Shown one piece after another: positions 57,556 through 64,000 of a DNA stretch of 64,000 nucleotides (its first letter is position 1; each line of letters begins with the position of its first letter). The notes beneath the pieces were generated by a model that saw only the letters and a program-made list of their open reading frames with translations, was not told where the DNA came from and searched no databases. The translations under genes and the position numbers were made by a program. Origin of the DNA: Sequoia sempervirens (taxonomy: Eukaryota; Streptophyta; Pinopsida; Cupressales; Cupressaceae); NCBI GenBank assembly GCA_007258455.2, contig VDFB02358134.1, positions 213,093,047 through 213,157,046 on the forward strand, given 5' to 3'.

Positions 57556-58020
57556 TGTACACTTTGTTGTTGTAGATGTACTTCATTACACGATGAAGAT
57601 TAGAAGGCATCCCATTCATCGCATGAATCCATGTTTTGCCTAAAAGGAGATTATATGAAAGATCATGAGGCATAACATAAATCAGTGTTTCTAATGTGGC
57701 CTTTCCAGCTGTAATAGGTAAAGTGATCACACCAAGTAGTTGTTTTCCTACATTGATAAATCCCTTAATATAAAAAGAATCATGTTGAATTTTTGATTTA
57801 TCCACACCAAGTATATCCAAAAGGGATACACTACACACACTAAGAGTAGATCCATTATTGACAAAGGTCCTCTTTATGTTGGTTCTTTTATATTGAGCTA
57901 TTATCATGAAATCCTCACATTGTTTTTGCACTTCCAAATGAGGGAGCTCACTTTGGTGGAAAATAATGCCAACATTTATTCCTTGAATCATGGCTGTTAT
58001 TTCATTTAGTTGTGCATTAG
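57556..58020 (-). pseudogene. pro: Element W aspartic protease
   Basis: Minus-strand gypsy protease, open from 57991: QCEDFMIIAQYKRTNIKRTF, then VNNGSTLSVCSVSLLDILGV where the family has V-D-NGS, so the catalytic Asp (57857-57859) is Asn. It continues with FINVGKQLLGVITLPITAGK, TLETLIYVMPHDLSYNLLLG and KTWIHAMNGMPSNLHRVMKY, the rest of the fold. The frame runs into Z's 3' LTR at 57555, which truncates it. The continuation left of Z was not identified. Confidence 0.8.
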
Positions 58021-59363
58021 AAGGGATAGGAACTAGCTACATAGAATTTTGAATCATGCTATGATAATGAGGGGAGGCTTGAATAAGGTCCCATAATGAT
58101 AGCTTAGTAGGAGTTTTCTTAAATTATTCAACAAGATTGTACTCCTTTCTACTTTGTGAAGGAAAACAAGGGGGGCCTGGTAAGATGGGTTGAGTTAATG
58201 GGAGGTATCTTGGTTGTGGATTATTTCTAGTGTTATATGTATGAGCAATGGTATTATGACTCAGCTGCTGCAAAAAATTAGTCTTAGGTGGGTAAAGGAT
58301 AAGTTCAGGCTTATTTTTAGTTTGGGGTTTGTGTGAAGGTGGATAAATAATTAGAGGATTCTTAGGATGTCCCATAAGGTATGTAGGAGTCCATTGATTG
58401 AAGGGGATCTAATGGACACTTGTGTATTCATAACCTCAATGGTTTTGGTGTGATGTATTTCTAATAAAGGGCAGTCTAGAACCACCTATTTACCATCACA
58501 TACATAATCCACATTACTATTGTTGTTGTTTTCTTGCACCATGATATCCTCCCTAGGACCTGAGATTTGTTAGGAGAATTGCAAACCAAATTTTCTTGAC
58601 ATTGAAGGATTGGTTCTTGTAAAATGACTTCATCACAAGTAGGGGAATGATCAATGGTTGATTGTCTTGTTTATCAATGATGGTATTTTCTTGTTCAATA
58701 AGAAAAGAGACACATAAGATTCTCATGACTTTCACCGATCAAAGTATCTTCACAACTAGGAGAAGAAAAAGTATGATTTACATGATCATTTATGATTTTT
58801 TTCCTTTGTTCCCTAATGTCTTTCAAAATAGGATAGGTATGGGAAGGATCATAAAGAGGTTTGTTATAGACCTTAAAGATTTGATCATCTAACAGTAACA
58901 TATCCTCATCATTTACAATCTCATCCTCTTCCACTAAATAATTCTCACAAGAAAAGGGAGAATGTAAATTAGGTAAGGTGATGTTTAGAGATGTGTCTAT
59001 GATGTCATTCTCTTGTTCTAACATATCTTCTAGTGTAGGAGATTTTATAGAAGAGTTGTAAACAACGTCATCATTCCCAATGAGTGCATCTTCTAACACC
59101 AAAATACCTTCGTCACATGTAGGAAAGGTATTAGGAGAAGAGAAAATATGATCGTTAGGATTGTCTATATTTTCATCTTCTTCTATCACATCATTCCCAC
59201 AAATAGGATAGATAAGAGGAGGTGTAGGTTTAAGGAAAGCATCAACATTTTCACTCTCTTACACTAAGATACTATCATAACTAGGGAATATATTGAATGA
59301 ATGACTAACATGCTTGTTGACTAACTTTTTCTTGGAAAACTTGGAAAAGACTGAAACTAACAT
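58021..59363 (-). pseudogene. Element W acidic gag-like region
   Basis: Reading from ATG 59363 (MLVSVFSKFSKKKLVNKHVS) gives a Lys-rich start and then about 300 codons rich in Asp, Glu, Asn and Ile with two or three stops. A loose repeat recurs: SP-(N/S)-x-F-P-T-C-D-E, then SPTLEDMLEQENDIIDTS, SPFSCENYLVEEDEIV and SPSCEDTLIGESHE. A Pro-rich stretch (58375-58124, LIIYPPSHKPQTKNKPELIL) leads to the protease. Acidic spacers of this kind occur in large Ty3 elements. No capsid core or zinc knuckle is visible. Confidence 0.5.
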
Positions 59364-60249
59364 TTGTGAAAAGTGATCTATTGCAAACTTAAAATGGAAA
59401 GAGACTTAAAATGCAATGTAAAGGCCTAGAATGAAATGCATAGATGCAAATTTCAAATTTCAACAAGGTAATTTATTGATTACACTATGCAATAATCTAA
59501 AAATGAAATGTTGTAAATACAAATTTGGAATTAATCAATGCATGAAATGAACAATTTTAAGCTAGATTTTGTGAAATGCATGTAACAGAAACTCAACCTA
59601 CTAAAATAGATAACTAATGGCAGCAAATAGAAGTGCTTGATGTAGTTTTAGATGTGCACTGGGACTAAATCTTCCAGATGGGCGTATGAATCCTAGTGAG
59701 GCTTTTTTCACAATTTTTGGCATATTTAAAGGGATTTTTATGCTTTCTAGCTTGGATGATGTCTAGGCAAGTGGAAATGTAGATTTCAGATGAAATTCAG
59801 TGATGCAAGTGTAAGAGAGGGGGACCAACCATGTTCAAGGCCCCAGGTCATAGAGAGCCAAGAGCAGAAGGCTTCCCTAACTTACATCACTCTAAAGGGG
59901 TGTTTGAAATGAGGGATGGGAATGATGAGGACTATAAGGTCCTATGATCACTCTGCAAACCCAAAGTCCAAAATGGGGCTAGGCAAGCTAGTTTTTGGGT
60001 TCAACACTATACCTCAGGTAGCTCTCTACCCGAGGACAAAAGTGTTGTTCCAAGACGACAATACGACGTGTTGGCGTTTCTTAGATGCATTGTGTCCTTA
60101 TGACTAGAGGACCAAAAATACAGTGGGAATTGCTAGAAAATGAGCTGACAGCCTAGCTAGTGGTTTCTAAGGGAACAAAATAGAACTATGAAATAAGAGA
60201 TATACAAGCAGATGTGATAAACTAGATATGTCAAAGCTAGGGTGACAAA
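59364..60249. other. Leader-like non-coding stretch
   Basis: Between element W's ORF start and an LTR-like repeat. At 59655-59700 a GGGACTAAATCTTCC and GGCGTATGAATCC pair recalls the paired motifs of L1 and L2. The block 59818-60110 is less AT-rich but has no recognised gene. Confidence 0.4.
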
Positions 60250-61078
60250 GATGATCTCACAAAAGAGCTTGTTCGCTAGCTAACTCCAAATGCATGTCCA
60301 CCTACACATAAGAAGGAAAATTGTTGGGGGTTTGTATAGGGTTCTATCTCAATCAGACCCTTGCTTTGGTGTTTCCACCTCCATAGAAAACCAAGATAGC
60401 AACAATGGAGAAAGTATGATAAAGGAAGAAAGAAAGTAAAGAACACAATAAATAGTATTGTGCTACTCAACCAAATCATAGAGGAGAGGAGTAAGAATTC
60501 TTACCACCTCCACCAAGATCTCACTAGATAATGGAGGAGAAAAAGAGAGGACTCAAGCCCCTGCTACAATGGTGTTGTTCCAGTACACTTGCCCTACGAA
60601 GTTGATGGAGTGTTGTTGTTGCTGCTATGGAGTGCCAAAGTGTTGCTTGAGAGTGATGGATGCTAAGAGAATGCAAAAGAGGGCTGAGTAGAAGATGAGT
60701 TGAATTCTTAGAAGATTATGTAGAGAGATTAAATACATAAAGGAAGAGTTTTTTTGAAGGTGGGATGAGAAAAAATGACCATATTTGGGTTAGTTGGTCG
60801 AAGAGGGGAATTAAAAACTGACCCTAATGGGAAGTGTAATGCCTCTATAACTTTAGACACAGGAATCCATTAGGGACATAAGCGCATTGCACAGATTTCT
60901 ATGTGCCATCTGGGCATCTTTGATAGTTATTCTTCTATCGATTGAAAAAAAAGATGCCAAGTGGAACAAAGGCAGTGGGATGATGTGGATTTTCACCTTC
61001 GGATTTGGTTTTCTAAGGTGAGGAAGTGTAAAAGGAAAATTTGTGTAAGGGGCGCAAATTCACTCCTATAAATTTTTC
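60250..61078 (-). repeat. LTR-like repeat L4 (minus orientation)
   Basis: Contains TGTTGGGGGTTTGTATAGGG and CAATCAGACCC at 60322-60362, the counterpart of TGTTAGGGAATAGGGG and TCAAACCCC in L1. A polypurine tract on the minus strand (AAAGTGGGGGAAAAAT at about 61074-61089) follows. Boundaries are not confirmed. Confidence 0.45.
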
Positions 61079-61089
61079 CCCCACTTTAG

Positions 61090-61264
61090 CAAGCACAAAT
61101 ACTGATGAGTGCTTCGATAAAGTAGATTGGAAAGGTAGTAGGGTTAGAAATGTATACCTAACCATTGAGGAAGTAGACCACAATCTAGTGAACTCAAGAG
61201 CACAGGACAAGTAAAGGACTTCATAGCCCCACAAAACTATGAAGTTGTAGAATGAAATCATCTT
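61090..61264 (-). other. 3' untranslated part next to L4
   Basis: Non-coding sequence between polypurine tract and minisatellite, with GCACAAATACTGATGAGTGC-like short inverted pairs. Confidence 0.4.
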
Positions 61265-61700
61265 ACAGGATTGTATACTTTCAAGGAGGCTACCCCCAAG
61301 ATCTCTCACATGAAGGAAGCCCCGTGAAGTAAGCACCTCACAGGCCCATATACTTGCAAGGAAGGTATCCTTGAAGATCTCTCACGTGAAGGAAACCTAG
61401 AAAAGAACTTAACAAACATGTAGACATGCAAGAAATCATCCCCCAAGATCTCTCACATGGAGGAAGCTGAGAAAGTTCTCTACAGACCCGCAAACCTATA
61501 GGGAGGTATCCCCAAGATCTCTCACATGGAGGAAACCCAAAGAAAGCGCCCTACAGACCCACAGACCTACAAGAGAGTGACCCCTAATATCTCTCACATG
61601 GAGGAAGCTTAGAAGAAGCGCCCTACAAACCCGTAGACCTATAGGGAGGTATCCCCAAAGATATCTCACATGGAGGAAACCAAAGGAAGGGGACTCTGTA
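61265..61700. repeat. Minisatellite, about six units of roughly 62-75 bp
   Basis: Each unit contains a variant of CCCCAAGATCTCTCACATGG followed by AGGAA(A/G)C, a variable stretch, and CAGACC(C/T)..AGACCTA(C/T)A. Copies start near 61290, 61358, 61430, 61508, 61580 and 61650. On the minus strand it translates as repeats of FLHVRDLG, but stops interrupt it. It lies close to the 3' LTR-like repeat, as tandem repeats often do in large plant Ty3 elements. Confidence 0.85.
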
Positions 61701-62863
61701 GATTCGAGAAGTGGCTTCAAAGGTGCACCTACAAAGTGACATGTTTACCCGTAGATAGAACATGTCCGAAAGTGGCCATGCAAGAAAGCAAGAGGACAGT
61801 CGCACAAACTCTCGATGAGTTAGAAATTTTTTAAAGGGGTCCCTTAGGAACCCAGTGTAAAGAAGGGGTCCACTCAAGGGACACACTATTCAAAAGTATG
61901 AAAGAGATGTTTCTTTCTTGAATTGATTCATCATCAAGGAATCCTTTTGAAAGATGTTCACTTCATCAAGGAATTCGAAAGGAAGAAGATACTCCCATGT
62001 GAGGGGAAGGTTGAAGTTACTCTCATCTCAGAGGAAGGTTCTCAAGATTTTTCTTTACGAACCCATGATGAAGGAAACACATTCTGTTAGGGTTTCAAGT
62101 CAAGAATGCGATTCTTGAAAAGAATTTTGTGAAGATTCTCGAGAAAAGATTTGTTGGAAATGAATTCATTTTCTAAAAAATTGAAGTGTTATAGAAATGG
62201 CATTGTCACACATGAAAGGGATAACTCAAGCAAAGAAGAGAGAAAGATAAGAAAAGGGAAAAAGAGAAATGAACACAAACATAGGGTACAGGGGTAGTCT
62301 GATATTTTGAGGTCAGAATTGCTCATATATATATATATATATATATGTATAATAATAGTATATAAAATGAACTGTCATCAACCCCCTACTATATTAGACT
62401 ATGTGAAAAATGCATAAGATAAACTAAAAATAAAAAATTGGGTCAACATGGAAGGGAAGCCTAAATTCCCCCAACACTTTGCATTGTCCCCAATTTACCA
62501 AAAATCAAGCACAAACATGGAAGAATGATGATATAAATAGAATCAGTTTTATTACACAAAAACTATGCCTTTATCTAAGAACCAAAAAGGGTGACAAGGG
62601 TCATCTAGGAACACATATAGCTCGGTCATGACAGAACACATCACAACACACACACATCTAATCTAAAGGTAAAGAAGGGGCCTCCCCCTAACATTGATTG
62701 ACTAAGAGATCATCTGCTTCCCACTCTATATCATCATAGGGGGAATGAGGATGAGCCTCTAGTGGTGGAATGTTAAAATGAGGAGTGTCTAACCCTCCCA
62801 CAACAAGGGCTAAGGAAGAAGGCCCAACAAGGTCCTCTCCACCAAGCTCTTGTGGAGTTAAGG
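61701..62863. other. Non-coding stretch with a short (AT)n run
   Basis: No coding similarity. A run of about 12 AT units lies at 62322-62346. The sequence continues the 3' part of the minus-strand element whose ORF starts to the right. Confidence 0.45.
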
Positions 62864-63840
62864 TCAATTTTTTTTTAAGATTGCTGACAAGGTCAGAACC
62901 TCATCTAGAGAGTTGAACATGCACTTTATAGGAGTGTCATGTTTAACCTCAATGGATGTAGAAGGCAGCACCTGATATTCATCACTAGGCTCACCGAGTG
63001 ATTCGGGAGCGGTTACAAACTTGGGCGAAGTCGGGACCGGTTCTGTCCCTAGGATAGAACAAGTCAACATGGGACCACCTTTCAGGGAAGGTGGAATCCT
63101 CTTACGTCTTTCCCTACCAGAAGGACCACTATCCACCTTCTACTCCATTGGGGGATGTGAACTCCCCAAAGACGAGGCAAGAGGTGCCAAGGAAGAGGAT
63201 GAAGAAAAAAACATAGTAAATACCACCAAAGTGTTCATCATATCTACGAGTTTTGGGAAAGGCAAGTCATTCGAAAGGGACATCAACAAAGGTGGCTCCA
63301 CCGAAGGAGTGATGACAACCTGCACCTTTTTAGGGTTAGGCACATTTGTACTCACAATAGAAGCTGAAAGCAGTACGGAGCTAGATTGAATGGAAGCAAA
63401 GGGGAGGAGAGAGCAAGACGCGACAGGAGGCCCTATTATAGGGGCGGTCATCTCCTCTTCCTTCCTTTGTAAGGTGACCTGCTTAGCCATGAGATCCCTT
63501 TGTCAGCGCTTGCACTCACATGCAAGGAAATTTCTACAACTCTTTGAACTGGAGGTTGGAGGCTACAAAGGAATAGAAGGATCATGCTCGGCTATGGGAG
63601 TGTCCACTACAACCATTTCTAGTGGAGGAACAAAATCCTGAATGAGAGCAAGAGGAACAGGTTGAGAAATAGAGGGGGGAGTCAACTCAAGTGCCTCGGT
63701 AGTGGGCCTCTTCATGTTTATTGCTTTTGGAGTAGGAGCGGTAGGAGGCCACAAGGGATGAAACATAGAGGATTCATCACAAGGGCCTTTTCCTCTACCA
63801 TACAAATAGTACTAAGGGCCAAGCAGTTTAGTAGGGAGGT
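62864..63840 (-). pseudogene. Ser/Pro-rich retroelement ORF, broken, unrecognised
   Basis: Three consecutive minus-strand stretches join with only a few stops: YGRGKGPCDESSMFHPLWPP at the start, a Pro/Thr/Ser-rich part, MAKQVTLQRKEEEM, another Ser-rich part (VVITPSVEPPLLMSLSND), then PSGRERRKRIPPSLKGGPML and SIEVKHDTPIKCMFNSLDEV to a stop at 62864. It lies upstream (minus strand) of a minisatellite and polypurine tract, so it is probably the terminal ORF of a non-autonomous or Ty3 element. No RT, RNase H or integrase motif is seen. It recalls the Ser/Pro-rich tail at 19100-20650. Confidence 0.4.
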
Positions 63841-64000
63841 CTGATATCCTGATCTTGGGTCTACGCCAAGGAGGGATCATCGGACATAATGGGTAAAATC
63901 CATGCTTTCTCATCCAATGCTCCTCCCAAGAAAGGGGAGCAAACAAGTCAGCCTAAGAGGAGGAAAGTTTCTCCTTCCCTTATCGGGGAGAGGAGGCAAC
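63841..64000 (-). other. Probable continuation of the Ser/Pro-rich ORF at the window edge
   Basis: The minus strand can be read as GRRKLSSSLADLFAPLSWEE and RRPKIRISDLPTKLLGP in one frame toward the window end. Too short to assign. Confidence 0.25.

Noticed and set aside
59916..60107. Plus-strand ORF of 63 residues
   Set aside because: Short, no family, and lies in a leader-like region of a minus-strand element.
61265..61700. CRISPR array
   Set aside because: Units are contiguous, imperfect and much longer than CRISPR repeats, in plant retrotransposon DNA.

Overview
The window is AT-rich plant nuclear DNA made almost entirely of transposable elements, mostly decayed and nested LTR retrotransposons of the Ty3/gypsy and Ty1/copia superfamilies. 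I see no intact host gene. Long stretches of old repeats, LTRs above 1 kb, several gag-only derivatives and methylation-style decay suggest a large plant genome, most likely a gymnosperm. That assignment is inference; nothing in the window proves the species. A run of 100 N (22220-22319) is an assembly gap.

Layout, left to right. 1-1376: unassigned, with one small hydrophobic ORF. 1378-3545: plus-strand Ty3/gypsy remnant (gag in three frames, a linker, the start of RT). 4200-5215 and 10301-11020: a gag-bearing repeat (copy A) split by a complete but dead Ty1/copia element on the minus strand (5216-10300). 12373-13046: an inverted-repeat insertion carrying 5S rRNA-derived pieces. 13750-15344: a second copy (B) of the gag repeat, interrupted at 15345 by a long plus-strand gypsy-like element with gag and protease remnants but no RT or integrase (15345 to the gap). 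23045-30895: another plus-strand gag-only gypsy-like element, itself interrupted. 29140-36317: minus-strand LTR-like repeats with a gag fragment between them. 36318-39345: a minus-strand ORF with a G-patch motif, split by a terminal-inverted-repeat transposon. That transposon family has three copies here (30931, 38255, 42510).

43300-57555 is a nested stack. Element Z (plus strand, gag only) lies inside the protease gene of element W (minus strand). A full-length Ty3/gypsy chromovirus Y (minus strand, 44843-52810, two LTRs of 1,624 bp) interrupts Z's gag. A 3.17 kb insertion (54254-57425) carrying a broken fragment of a plant ribonuclease J gene interrupts Z's 3' LTR. W's acidic coding region follows (59363-57556), then another minus-strand LTR-like repeat with a minisatellite (60250-61700) and a Ser/Pro-rich broken ORF up to the window end.

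No element looks capable of moving by itself. Copia, Y and W have lost catalytic residues, and most inferred changes are G:C to A:T at CG or CHG sites, as expected from deamination of methylated cytosine. The likely biology is layered insertion, silencing and decay. The most unusual items are the 5S-derived foldback, the three-copy TIR family, the captured RNase J fragment and the retroelements that keep gag-type ORFs without pol.
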